Part shown: positions 1 through 5,523 of the stretch, piece by piece
Layout: every line of letters begins with the position of its first letter
How positions within the stretch are numbered: the stretch's first letter is position 1
Source: Pseudomonadota bacterium
GTDB lineage: Bacteria; Pseudomonadota; Alphaproteobacteria; Caulobacterales; Caulobacteraceae
Assembly (NCBI GenBank): GCA_023434015.1
Contig: JAEYTM010000109.1
Location: forward strand, 1 to 7,209
Direction: 5' to 3'
DNA: 7,209 bases
Made by a program: the position numbers and the translations under genes
Notes under the pieces: generated by a model
Told to the model about the DNA's origin: nothing
What the model saw: only the letters and a program-made list of their open reading frames with translations
Database searches by the model: none

Positions 1-97
1 CCCGCAGGCGCAGCACCGGCCGGCCGGCCTCGTCGCGCGCCCAGCCCTCGACGGCGTCGCGCCCGCCGCGGGGCGTGACCCGGACGGCAAGCCGCAA
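1..97 (-). CDS. UPF0235/DUF167 family protein (YggU-like), N-terminal fragment
   Basis: About 32 codons of the N-terminus are present and the rest lies beyond the left edge. Read on the minus strand, the frame begins TTG-CGG-CTT-GCC and gives LRLAVRVTPRGGRDAVEGW, followed by a charged turn and RPVLRLR. The VRVTPRGGRDAVEGW segment and the later PVLRLR strand are what the small (about 100 aa) DUF167/YggU proteins show at their N-terminus. The function of the family is unknown. The TTG at 97-95 is the only plausible start: the same frame read back into yggT contains no ATG or GTG for at least 10 codons. It begins one base after the yggT stop codon, so the two genes are almost certainly co-transcribed and perhaps translationally coupled. 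E. coli also has yggT next to yggU. The family call is firm; the exact start is moderate. Confidence 0.8.
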   Translation of the reverse strand, partial: MRLAVRVTPRGGRDAVEGWARDEAGRPVLRLR

Positions 98-98
98 G

Positions 99-404
99 CT
101 AGCCGAGCGCCGCTTTGAGCGGGGCGAACAGCATCGGCAGCAGGTAGCGGTTGATGCCCTGCAGGAGCAGGATGACGATGATCGGGCTGATGTCGACGCC
201 GCCGAGCGGCGGGATGAACCGCTGGAACGGCCGCAGAACCGGCCGCGTCACCGCGTCCAGGAACCGCGCCACGTTGTAGACGAAGCGGTTGCGCAGGTTG
301 ATCACGTCGAACGCCACCAGCCACGACAGGATGGCGCTGATGATGATCGCCCAGATCAGGAGGCCCAGCAAAGAGCCGACGATGAATTCGAGGAAGCTGC
401 CCAT
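99..404 (-). CDS. yggT: YggT family inner-membrane protein
   Basis: This is a 101-residue protein of the usual length for a single-repeat YggT protein. A long hydrophobic segment spans about residues 7-32 (LLIWAIIISAILSWLVAF core), and a second spans about 72-93 (ISPIIVILLLQGINRYLLP). Between them is the conserved polar stretch with RFLDAVTRPVLRPFQRFIPP at residues 47-66, the most diagnostic part of the family. YggT proteins are integral membrane proteins of poorly defined role, linked in some bacteria to osmotic tolerance, cell division or envelope assembly. The start is fixed by an in-frame TAA three codons upstream (TAA-ATC-GAG-GAG-ATG). The purine-rich GAGGAG directly abuts the ATG with no spacer, so it cannot serve as a normal ribosome binding site. 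Together with the promoter upstream this suggests a leaderless mRNA. The DUF167 gene follows after one base. Confidence 0.93.
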   Translation of the reverse strand: MGSFLEFIVGSLLGLLIWAIIISAILSWLVAFDVINLRNRFVYNVARFLDAVTRPVLRPFQRFIPPLGGVDISPIIVILLLQGINRYLLPMLFAPLKAALG

Positions 405-410
405 CTCCTC

Positions 411-438
411 GATTTAGCGGGCTTTGCGGTCGTGGCAA
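411..438 (-). promoter_or_regulatory. Predicted sigma-73-type promoter of yggT, placing +1 at the ATG
   Basis: On the minus strand, 418-411 reads GCTAAATC, matching every fixed position of the Caulobacter housekeeping -10 consensus GCTANAWC. Upstream, 438-432 reads TTGCCAC, which agrees with the -35 consensus TTGACGS at 5 of 7 positions. The 13-base gap between the two elements is within the 10-14 expected. If the final C at 411 is taken as -7, +1 is base 404, the A of the yggT ATG. The motif is seen in the sequence; use of this promoter is inferred. Confidence 0.6.
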
Positions 439-445
439 GGCGGCT

Positions 446-459
446 GCGGCGCACGCCGC
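446..459. repeat. 14-base inverted repeat between yggT and the tRNA promoter
   Basis: The sequence is GCGGCG-CA-CGCCGC, with 6-bp perfect arms and a two-base centre. It lies just upstream of the yggT -35 element (432-438) and about 24 bases from the tRNA -35 (483-488). It could be a protein-binding site between two divergent promoters. In DNA this GC-rich, such a short palindrome can arise by chance, so no role is assigned. The remainder of 405-523 holds only the two promoters. Confidence 0.25.
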
Positions 460-482
460 GCGACGGCCATGTTCACAGGCGC

Positions 483-512
483 TTGACAGGGTGGCCCGAC
501 AGAGGGTTATTC
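483..512 (+). promoter_or_regulatory. Predicted promoter of the tRNA-Ala gene
   Basis: A perfect TTGACA -35 hexamer lies at 483-488. About 17-18 bases later comes a weaker -10 region, GTTATTC at 506-512. This would place transcription start near 518-519, leaving a 5-6 base leader before the mature tRNA at 524 for RNase P to remove. The strong -35 with a poor -10 is seen directly; the assignment rests on its position immediately before the tRNA. Confidence 0.55.
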
Positions 513-523
513 CGCGCCTTCCT

Positions 524-599
524 GGGGCCGTAGCTCAGTTGGTAGAGCGCCTCGTTCGCAATGAGGAGGTCAGGGGTTCGACTCCCCTCGGCTCCACCA
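524..599 (+). tRNA. tRNA-Ala (anticodon CGC)
   Basis: This is a complete 76-nt cloverleaf. The acceptor stem pairs GGGGCCG (524-530) with CGGCTCC (589-595) and contains a G3:U70 wobble, the classic identity element recognised by alanyl-tRNA synthetase. The D-arm is GCTC/GAGC (533-536/545-548). The anticodon stem is CCTCG/TGAGG (550-554/562-566) around the loop TTCGCAA, with anticodon CGC at 557-559. The T-arm is AGGGG/CCCCT around TTCGACT. A596 is the discriminator base and CCA is encoded at 597-599. It reads GCG codons, which are heavily used in this GC-rich genome. A long open frame that starts inside this tRNA is not a real gene extension. Confidence 0.97.
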
Positions 600-614
600 T
601 TCCTTCCGGAATGG
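597..614 (+). terminator. Hairpin overlapping the tRNA CCA end (possible terminator or processing signal)
   Basis: CCATTCC (597-603) pairs perfectly with GGAATGG (608-614) around the loop TTCC. The left arm begins with the encoded CCA of the tRNA. No U-run follows (the next bases are ACCGCATCC), so this is not a classical intrinsic terminator. It may be a 3'-processing or pausing structure. Confidence 0.35.
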
Positions 615-668
615 ACCGCATCCAGGGCAATCCAGATCGGAAAATTCGCTTGCCGGCCGGCGCGCGGC

Positions 669-690
669 GGCGACCGCCGTGGCGGTCACC
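669..690. repeat. Imperfect inverted repeat upstream of the SMP-30-like gene
   Basis: GGCGACCGC (669-677) faces GCGGTCACC (682-690), pairing at 8 of 9 positions around CGTG. It could form an RNA hairpin, or act as a DNA operator 72 bases before the propeller gene start. Its outer halves, GGCGACCG and CGGTCACC, resemble those of the polA-leader palindrome at 5488-5512. The rest of 615-745 shows no coding signal and no promoter I would defend; a GCTA core at 701-704 lacks a good -35. Confidence 0.3.
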
Positions 691-745
691 CGGCGGATTG
701 GCTAACCTTGCGGCAGGCGGCCGCGCAGCGTCCGCAGGATGTCAC

Positions 746-752
746 GAGGGAG
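746..752 (+). promoter_or_regulatory. Ribosome binding site of the SMP-30-like gene
   Basis: GAGGGAG ends 9 bases before the ATG at 762. It decides the start: the frame is open much further upstream, even into the tRNA, but only this ATG has a Shine-Dalgarno sequence and is followed by a signal peptide. Confidence 0.7.
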
Positions 753-761
753 AAGTTGCGG

Positions 762-1706
762 ATGAAGCTGGCCTTGACCGTCGCCATGGGCGCCCTGCTG
801 CTGACGGGGGGCGCCGTCGCCCAGCCGCTCGCGACCTATTCCCTGCCGGCGGAGGTTCGTTTCCCCGAGGGCGTCGCCCTCGACCGCGCCACGGGCGCCC
901 TCTACACCGCCGGGGCCGAGGACGGGCTGGTGGTCCGGATCGACCCGGCCACCGGCCGCTCGACGGTGGTGGCGCCGGCGGGCGTCGCCCTGCAGACCCC
1001 GGTCTTCCCCGGCGCCCTGGGCATGGAACTCGACGGCGCCGGCCGGCTGTGGATGGCGCTCGGCCGCTCGGGCGGCATGGCGGTGATCGACAGCCGCTCC
1101 GGCGCCCTGATCAAGCGTTTCGCCGGCGGGCGCGAGGGCGGCCTGATCAACGACGTCACCGTCACCGGCCAGGCCGCCTATTTCACCGACACCTTCAATC
1201 CAGTGCTCTGGCGCGTGCCCGTCCAGAGCGGGACGATCGGCGAACTGGAGCCCTGGATCGACTTCACCGGCACGGCCCTGGAGTGGGGCCCGGGGGCGAA
1301 CATCAACGGCATCGCCGCGACGCCCGACGGCGCCACCCTGATCGTCGTGCAGATGGCCAAGGGGCTGCTGTTCACCATCGACACCGCCAGCCGCAAGGTG
1401 ACGCCTATCGACCTGAAGGGCGAGACGGTGCCCGGCGCCGACGGCCTGGTCCTCGACGGGGCGACGCTCTACGTCGTGCGCCAGCCGGCCTCGGAGATCG
1501 TCACCCTGCGCCTGGCCCCCGACATGAAGTCGGCGAGCGTGGTCTCGCGCTTCACCGACCCGGCCCTGGCCTGGCCGGCCACGGCGGCGAAGTCGGGATC
1601 GGACCTGGTGGTGGTGAACACCCAGTTCAACAAGCGCGCCACCAACGACGCGACGACGCCCTTCACCCTGGTCCGGGTTCCCGTGGCCCGCCTGCAAGGC
1701 GACTAG
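762..1706 (+). CDS. Exported SMP-30/gluconolactonase-type beta-propeller protein
   Basis: The 314-residue product opens with a Sec-type signal peptide: Lys2, a hydrophobic core at about residues 3-19, and a likely cleavage after AVA (residue 20). The mature protein would therefore be periplasmic or secreted. The body shows repeated propeller-blade motifs, such as FPEGVALDRATGALYTAG, LGMELDGAGRLWMA, LINDVTVTGQAAYFTD and NGIAATPDGATLIVV. E36, N130, N182 and D227 fall in the order and approximate spacing of the four metal ligands of SMP-30/gluconolactonase enzymes, so a divalent-metal lactonase or esterase site is probably intact. The substrate cannot be read from the sequence. Similar proteins are often labelled simply SMP-30/LRE domain. 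The gene stands alone between the tRNA and a stem-loop. Family membership is confident; enzymatic activity is inferred. Confidence 0.85.
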   Translation: MKLALTVAMGALLLTGGAVAQPLATYSLPAEVRFPEGVALDRATGALYTAGAEDGLVVRIDPATGRSTVVAPAGVALQTPVFPGALGMELDGAGRLWMALGRSGGMAVIDSRSGALIKRFAGGREGGLINDVTVTGQAAYFTDTFNPVLWRVPVQSGTIGELEPWIDFTGTALEWGPGANINGIAATPDGATLIVVQMAKGLLFTIDTASRKVTPIDLKGETVPGADGLVLDGATLYVVRQPASEIVTLRLAPDMKSASVVSRFTDPALAWPATAAKSGSDLVVVNTQFNKRATNDATTPFTLVRVPVARLQGD

Positions 1707-1708
1707 CC

Positions 1709-1757
1709 GCGGCGACGCGCCGGCCGGCGGCCAGCCTCGCCGGCGCGTTGTCGCCGC
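1709..1757 (+). terminator. Strong GC stem-loop after the SMP-30-like gene
   Basis: The left arm, GCGGCGACGCGCCGGC (1709-1724), begins 2 bases after the stop codon. It pairs with GCCGGCGCGT...CGCCGC in 1739-1757, the right arm carrying a three-base bulge; the loop is 1725-1738. All 16 left-arm bases can pair. No T-run follows, so termination, if any, would be of the non-canonical GC-hairpin or Rho-assisted type. The right arm also contains the -35 of the next promoter. Confidence 0.45.
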
Positions 1758-1776
1758 CTGAGCGAGCGCCTATCCT
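1748..1776 (+). promoter_or_regulatory. Predicted promoter of the metallophosphatase gene
   Basis: TTGTCGC (1748-1754) matches the alphaproteobacterial -35 consensus TTGACGS at 6 of 7 positions. TATCCT (1771-1776) matches TATAAT at 4 of 6, with a 17-base spacer from the end of the -35 hexamer. Predicted +1 is near 1783. This leaves an 18-base leader before the proposed start at 1801 and makes the phosphatase its own transcription unit. Confidence 0.45.
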
Positions 1777-1800
1777 GGCGCCCGCATCCGGACGTTCCCC

Positions 1801-2598
1801 CTGGTTTTCTCAAAGCTCTTCGGCCGTCGGCGTCAGCAGGACCTTCCGTCCACCACGGATGGGCGGCTGGTCTATGCGGTGGGCGACGTCCACGGACGCC
1901 TCGACCTGCTAGGGCCGCTGCTGCGCGACATCGTCGAGGACGCCCAGGCCAGCCCGACTGCCGAGCCGCCGGTCCTCGTCTTCCTCGGCGACTATGTGGA
2001 CCGCGGCGCCGACAGCCGCGGGGTCGTCGAGCTGATCCTGCAGCTGCAGGCCTCGCGGCGCTTCGAGGTGACCGCCCTCAAGGGCAACCACGAGGAGGCG
2101 CTGCTGCAGTTCCTCACCGAGCCGGCGTTCGGGACGACCTGGATGGAGCACGGCGGGGCGACGACCCTGGCCTCCTACGGCGTCCATCCGCCGGCCGCCC
2201 GCACCGATCCGGACGCCTGGGCTCAGGTGAGCGCCGCCTTCCGCGAGGCGCTGCCGCCGGCGCACCGCGATTTCTACAGCCGCCTGGAGCTGATGCGCGT
2301 CGTCGGCGACTACGCCTTCGTCCATGCCGGCGTGCGGCCCGGCGTGCCGCTGGACCAGCAGAACGAGCGCGACCTGCTGTGGATCCGGCAGGAGTTCCTG
2401 CAGGAACGCGGCCCGTTCGGGAAGGTCATCGTCCACGGCCACACGCCGCTGGAGGAGGCGCAGCTCACCCCGCACCGCCTGGGCATCGACACCGGCGCCT
2501 ACGCCACCGGCCTGCTGACCGCCGTGCGCCTCCAGGACCAGGACCGGCGGCTGATGCAGGCGCGCGTCCAGAGAGGCGCCGCCGCGCCGGCCCGCTGA
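1801..2598 (+). CDS. PPP-type metallophosphatase (serine/threonine protein phosphatase-like)
   Basis: The motif set of calcineurin-like phosphoesterases is complete. Numbered from 1801, these are GDVHGR (28-33), GDYVDRG (63-69), GNHEE (95-99), HAG (175-177) and HGHTP (212-216). They supply the Asp/His/Asn ligands of a two-metal site, and the order with DRG and GNHE is typical of the PPP family. Bacterial relatives act on phosphoproteins or small phospho-compounds; the substrate here is unknown. The start is problematic. The first standard start codon is GTG 1879, directly before GDVHG, which would remove the first core beta strand (RLVYAVGDVHG). The frame is open back to a TGA at 1759-1761, and from 1801 encodes V-FSKLFGRRR and TTDGRLVYAV, which look genuinely coding. 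CTG 1801 is the only NUG codon there that keeps all of this, so it is proposed, without a visible Shine-Dalgarno. The product is 265 aa from CTG or 239 aa from GTG. The 3' end converges on polA. Confidence 0.82.
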   Translation: MVFSKLFGRRRQQDLPSTTDGRLVYAVGDVHGRLDLLGPLLRDIVEDAQASPTAEPPVLVFLGDYVDRGADSRGVVELILQLQASRRFEVTALKGNHEEALLQFLTEPAFGTTWMEHGGATTLASYGVHPPAARTDPDAWAQVSAAFREALPPAHRDFYSRLELMRVVGDYAFVHAGVRPGVPLDQQNERDLLWIRQEFLQERGPFGKVIVHGHTPLEEAQLTPHRLGIDTGAYATGLLTAVRLQDQDRRLMQARVQRGAAAPAR

Positions 2599-2600
2599 AC

Positions 2601-2614
2601 CGCCCTAGTGGGCG
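2601..2614. repeat. Short hairpin between convergent metallophosphatase and polA ends
   Basis: CGCCC (2601-2605) pairs with GGGCG (2610-2614) around TAGT, and contains the polA stop codon (2605-2607). It is the only structure at the 6-base junction of two convergent genes and lacks a T-run on either strand. It is a weak candidate for a bidirectional pause or terminator. Confidence 0.2.
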
Positions 2615-5475
2615 TCGTCCCAGTTGGCGGCGGCGCGGGCCTCGACGACCAGCGGCACGCTTAGCGAGACCGCCGGCCCGGGGGCCTGTTCCATCACCCG
2701 CTTGGCGACGGCGATCACCGCCTCGGCTTCAGCCTCGGCCGCCTCGAAGACCAGTTCGTCGTGCACCTGCAGCAGCATGCGGGCGGACAGGCCCGCCTCG
2801 CGCAGGGCGCCCGGCATGCGCACCATGGCCCGGCGGATCACATCGGCGGCGGCGCCCTGAATCGGGGCGTTGATCGCCGCGCGGTCGGCGAAGGCCCGTT
2901 CCGCCTGGCTCTTGCCGCGCGCGGCCGGGATATGGACCTTGCGCCCGAAGATGGTGGTGACGAAGGCCTCGGCGCGGACCTGCTGCTGCATGCGGTCCAT
3001 GTAGGTGCGGATGCCGGGGAAGCGCTCGAAATAGGTCTTGATGTAGGCGCCGGCCTCCTCGCGCGGGATCGACAGCTGGTTGGCCAGGCCGAAGGCGGAG
3101 ATGCCGTAGACGATGCCGAAATTGATCGCCTTGGCCCGACGCCGGGTCTCGGCCGGCATGCCCTCGACCGGCACGCCGAACATCTCCGAGGCGGTCATGG
3201 CGTGGATGTCCAGGCCCTCGGCGAAGGCCCGCTTGAGCTGCGGGATGTCGCCGATGTGCGCGAGCAGGCGCAGCTCGATCTGGCTGTAGTCGGCGCTGAT
3301 CAGCACATGGCCGGGCTCGGCGATGAAGGCCTTGCGGATCTTGCGGCCTTCCTCGGTGCGGATCGGGATGTTCTGCAGGTTGGGGTCCGAGGAGGCCAGC
3401 CGCCCGGTGCTGGCCGCGGCCAGGGAGAAGGAGGTGTGGACCCGGCCGGTGCGCGGCGAGATCGCCGCCACCAGGTTGTCGGTGTAGGTGCCCTTCAGCT
3501 TTGAGAGCTGGCGCCAGTCGAGCAGGGTCCGCGGCAGCTCGTGGCCCTGGGCCGCCAGCTCCTCCAGCACCGAGGCGTCGGTGGAGACCGCGCCGCCGCC
3601 GGTGGTCTTGTTCGTGGCCAGGCCCATTTCCTGGTAGAGCACCTCGCCGATCTGCTTGGGCGAGCCCAGGTTGAACGGCCGGCCGGCCAGGCGATGCGCC
3701 TCGGCCTCCAGCTCGACCATCCGCACCGAGAAGTCGTGGGACAGCTGGCGCAGCCGGTCGGGGTCGACCTTGATCCCGGCCAGCTCCATCTCGATCAGCA
3801 CCTTGGGCAGCGGCCGTTCGACGGTCTCGTAGACCGTCAGGAGCTTCTCGTGCGCCAGCCGCGGGCGCAGGTGCTCGTACAGGCGCAGGGTGACGTCGGA
3901 GTCCTCGGCGGCGTAGCAGGTCGCCTCCGGCAGGGCGACGTGCTTGAAGCTCTTCTGCGCCTTGCCAGTCCCGGCCACGGTCTTGAAGCTGATCGGCTCG
4001 TGCTCCAGCCAACGCTTGGAGAGCTCGTCCATGCCGTGGCTCTTGTGCAGGCCGCCCTCCAGCACGAAGCTGATCAGCATGGTGTCCTCGACCGGGCCGA
4101 CCTCGATCCCGTAACGCGACAGCACCGCCATGTCGTACTTGGCGTTCTGCGCCACCTTGAGGACCGAAGGGTCTTCCAGCAGCGGCTTGAGGCGGGCGAT
4201 CACCGCCTCGCAGGAGATCTGGTCGAGCGAACCCTTGTCCTCGAAGTCCAGGCCGCCGTCGCCCTCGTGCTGATGGCCGACCGGGATGTAGCAGGCCTCG
4301 CCCGGCGCCACCGCCAGCGACAGGCCGCAGAGGTCGGCGTCGACCGCCGACAGGGCGTCGGTCTCGGTGTCGAAGGCGACGATCCCCGCCGCCCGCGCCC
4401 GGGCGATCCAGGCGTCGAGGGTCTCAAGGTCGCGGACGCAGGCATAGGCGTTGACGTCGATCGCGCCGTGCTGCGGCGTGCGGATGGTCTTGGCGGCCGG
4501 TTGCGGGGTCGCGGGGGGAGCGCCGCCGGCGCCGCGCGCCTCGGCGACCCGCCGCGCGAGGGTGCGGAACTCCATCTGCTCCAGGAAGGCCGCCAGTTCG
4601 GCGGCGTCCGGATCGTCCACCGCCAGCTCGTCGATCGGCGTCGGCAGGGGCGTGTCGCAGTCCAGCCGCACCAGTTCGCGCGAGAGGCGGATCTGGTCCG
4701 CGTATTCGATCAGGGTCTCGCGGCGCTTCTGCTGCTTCACCTCGCCGGCGCGGGCCAGCAGGGAATCGAGGTCGCCGTATTCGAGGATCAGGGCCGAGGC
4801 GGTCTTGATGCCAATGCCGGGGGCGCCGGGGACGTTGTCCACGGAATCGCCGCACAGCGCCTGGACGTCGACCACCTTGTCGGGCGGGACGCCGAACTTC
4901 TCGACCACCTGCTCGGGCCCGATCTTCAGGTTCTTCATGGTGTCGAGCATGGAGACCTGCGGCCCGACGAGCTGCATCAGGTCCTTGTCGGAAGAGATGA
5001 TCACCACCTCGCCGCCGAGGTCGCGCACCTTGCAGGCGTAGGCGGCGATCAGGTCGTCGGCCTCGTAGCCGGGCAGCTCCAGCGCCGGCACGCCGAACGC
5101 CCGGGTCGCCTCGCGCACCAGCGGGAACTGCGGGACGAGGTCCTCCGGCGGCGGCGGACGGTGGGCCTTGTACTTGTCGTAGAGCTTGTTGCGGAAGGTC
5201 TGCTCCGAGTGGTCGAACACCACCGCCAGGTGGGTCGGCGCGTCCTCCGAGGCCTTCATGTCGACCAGCAGTTTCCACAGCATGTTGCAGAAGCCGGCGA
5301 CCGCCCCGACCGGCAGGCCATCGGTCTTGCGGGTCAGCGGCGGCAGGGCGTGAAAGGCGCGGAAGATGAAGCCCGAGCCGTCCACCAGATAGAGCCGGAC
5401 CCTCGGCCCGTCCTGCGTCGGTTCGCGCGGAATCTCGGCCAGGGTTTCGGGGGCGGCGTCGAGGATGTCGGTCAT
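2605..5475 (-). CDS. polA: DNA polymerase I (5' nuclease, 3'-5' proofreading and polymerase domains)
   Basis: The 956-residue protein (E. coli 928) fills gaps, removes RNA primers and serves excision repair. Numbered from ATG 5475, the 5' nuclease domain occupies about 27-310, with LVDGSG (30-35), GYEADDLIA (136-144), SSDKDLMQL (161-169) and GDSVDNVPG (209-217). The 3'-5' exonuclease domain, about 340-550, keeps all three exo motifs: FDTETD (D369, E371), NAKYD (D448) and YAAED (D525). Proofreading should thus be active, unlike in Taq-type enzymes. The polymerase domain has motif A DYSQIELR (D729 onward), motif B RRRAKAINFGIVYG (finger Lys and Phe786) and motif C VHDE (D906). The domain is complete to the C-terminal ANWDDAH. 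An in-frame GTG at 5514 would add 13 residues, but it would put a perfect inverted repeat inside the coding region and has no ribosome binding site, so ATG 5475 is preferred. That ATG also lacks a proper Shine-Dalgarno (GGCGAG abuts it). Large open frames on the opposite strand are coding shadows. Confidence 0.98.
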   Translation of the reverse strand: MTDILDAAPETLAEIPREPTQDGPRVRLYLVDGSGFIFRAFHALPPLTRKTDGLPVGAVAGFCNMLWKLLVDMKASEDAPTHLAVVFDHSEQTFRNKLYDKYKAHRPPPPEDLVPQFPLVREATRAFGVPALELPGYEADDLIAAYACKVRDLGGEVVIISSDKDLMQLVGPQVSMLDTMKNLKIGPEQVVEKFGVPPDKVVDVQALCGDSVDNVPGAPGIGIKTASALILEYGDLDSLLARAGEVKQQKRRETLIEYADQIRLSRELVRLDCDTPLPTPIDELAVDDPDAAELAAFLEQMEFRTLARRVAEARGAGGAPPATPQPAAKTIRTPQHGAIDVNAYACVRDLETLDAWIARARAAGIVAFDTETDALSAVDADLCGLSLAVAPGEACYIPVGHQHEGDGGLDFEDKGSLDQISCEAVIARLKPLLEDPSVLKVAQNAKYDMAVLSRYGIEVGPVEDTMLISFVLEGGLHKSHGMDELSKRWLEHEPISFKTVAGTGKAQKSFKHVALPEATCYAAEDSDVTLRLYEHLRPRLAHEKLLTVYETVERPLPKVLIEMELAGIKVDPDRLRQLSHDFSVRMVELEAEAHRLAGRPFNLGSPKQIGEVLYQEMGLATNKTTGGGAVSTDASVLEELAAQGHELPRTLLDWRQLSKLKGTYTDNLVAAISPRTGRVHTSFSLAAASTGRLASSDPNLQNIPIRTEEGRKIRKAFIAEPGHVLISADYSQIELRLLAHIGDIPQLKRAFAEGLDIHAMTASEMFGVPVEGMPAETRRRAKAINFGIVYGISAFGLANQLSIPREEAGAYIKTYFERFPGIRTYMDRMQQQVRAEAFVTTIFGRKVHIPAARGKSQAERAFADRAAINAPIQGAAADVIRRAMVRMPGALREAGLSARMLLQVHDELVFEAAEAEAEAVIAVAKRVMEQAPGPAVSLSVPLVVEARAAANWDDAH

Positions 5476-5481
5476 CTCGCC

Positions 5482-5510
5482 AAGATAGGGTGACCGGGCC
5501 GTCCGGTCAC
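5482..5510 (-). promoter_or_regulatory. Possible polA promoter, placing +1 at the ATG
   Basis: On the minus strand, GTGACC (5510-5505) resembles TTGACG/TTGACA at 4 of 6 positions. TATCTT (5487-5482) resembles TATAAT at 4 of 6, and the spacer is 17 bases. Taking 5482 as -7 puts +1 at 5475, the A of the polA ATG. The -35 lies inside the inverted repeat 5488-5512. The elements are modest, so this is a hypothesis supported mainly by geometry and the absence of a ribosome binding site. Confidence 0.35.
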
Positions 5511-5512
5511 CC
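5488..5512. repeat. Perfect 10-bp inverted repeat in the polA leader
   Basis: GGGTGACCGG (5488-5497) and CCGGTCACCC (5503-5512) are exact reverse complements around GCCGT. The element starts 11 bases after the stop of the upstream lyase gene and ends 12 bases before the polA ATG. It could be an RNA hairpin that ends or attenuates read-through from the lyase gene, although no T-run follows. Alternatively it could be a DNA operator covering the -35 and spacer of a polA promoter. Confidence 0.6.
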
Positions 5513-5523
5513 ACTGAGCGGGG

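Noticed and set aside
20..40. CCGGCCGGCCGGCC tract near the left edge
   Set aside because: It is explained as Gly/Arg/Pro codons within the DUF167 gene and is ordinary in such GC-rich coding DNA.
75..533. 152-codon plus-strand frame opposite yggT
   Set aside because: It is antisense to yggT, highly charged, without a ribosome binding site, and ends inside the tRNA.
524..599. tRNA as a possible integration site for a mobile element
   Set aside because: No integrase gene and no direct repeat of the tRNA 3' end were found in the window.
561..761. N-terminal extension of the propeller gene back into the tRNA
   Set aside because: The frame is open, but it begins inside the tRNA anticodon arm. 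The ATG at 762 has both a Shine-Dalgarno and a signal peptide directly after it.
491..1912. 473-codon plus-strand frame across the tRNA and the propeller gene
   Set aside because: It runs through the tRNA and reads the propeller gene in another frame as an R/G/P-rich chain with no domain.
2729..4012. 427-codon minus-strand frame within polA
   Set aside because: It is polA read one frame out, rich in G, A, R and P, with no motif of its own.
3541..5493. 650-codon open frame on the plus strand opposite polA
   Set aside because: It is fully antisense to a complete, motif-rich polA and its product is rich in R, G, L, V, Q and D without recognisable domains. This is the usual shadow of a GC-rich gene.
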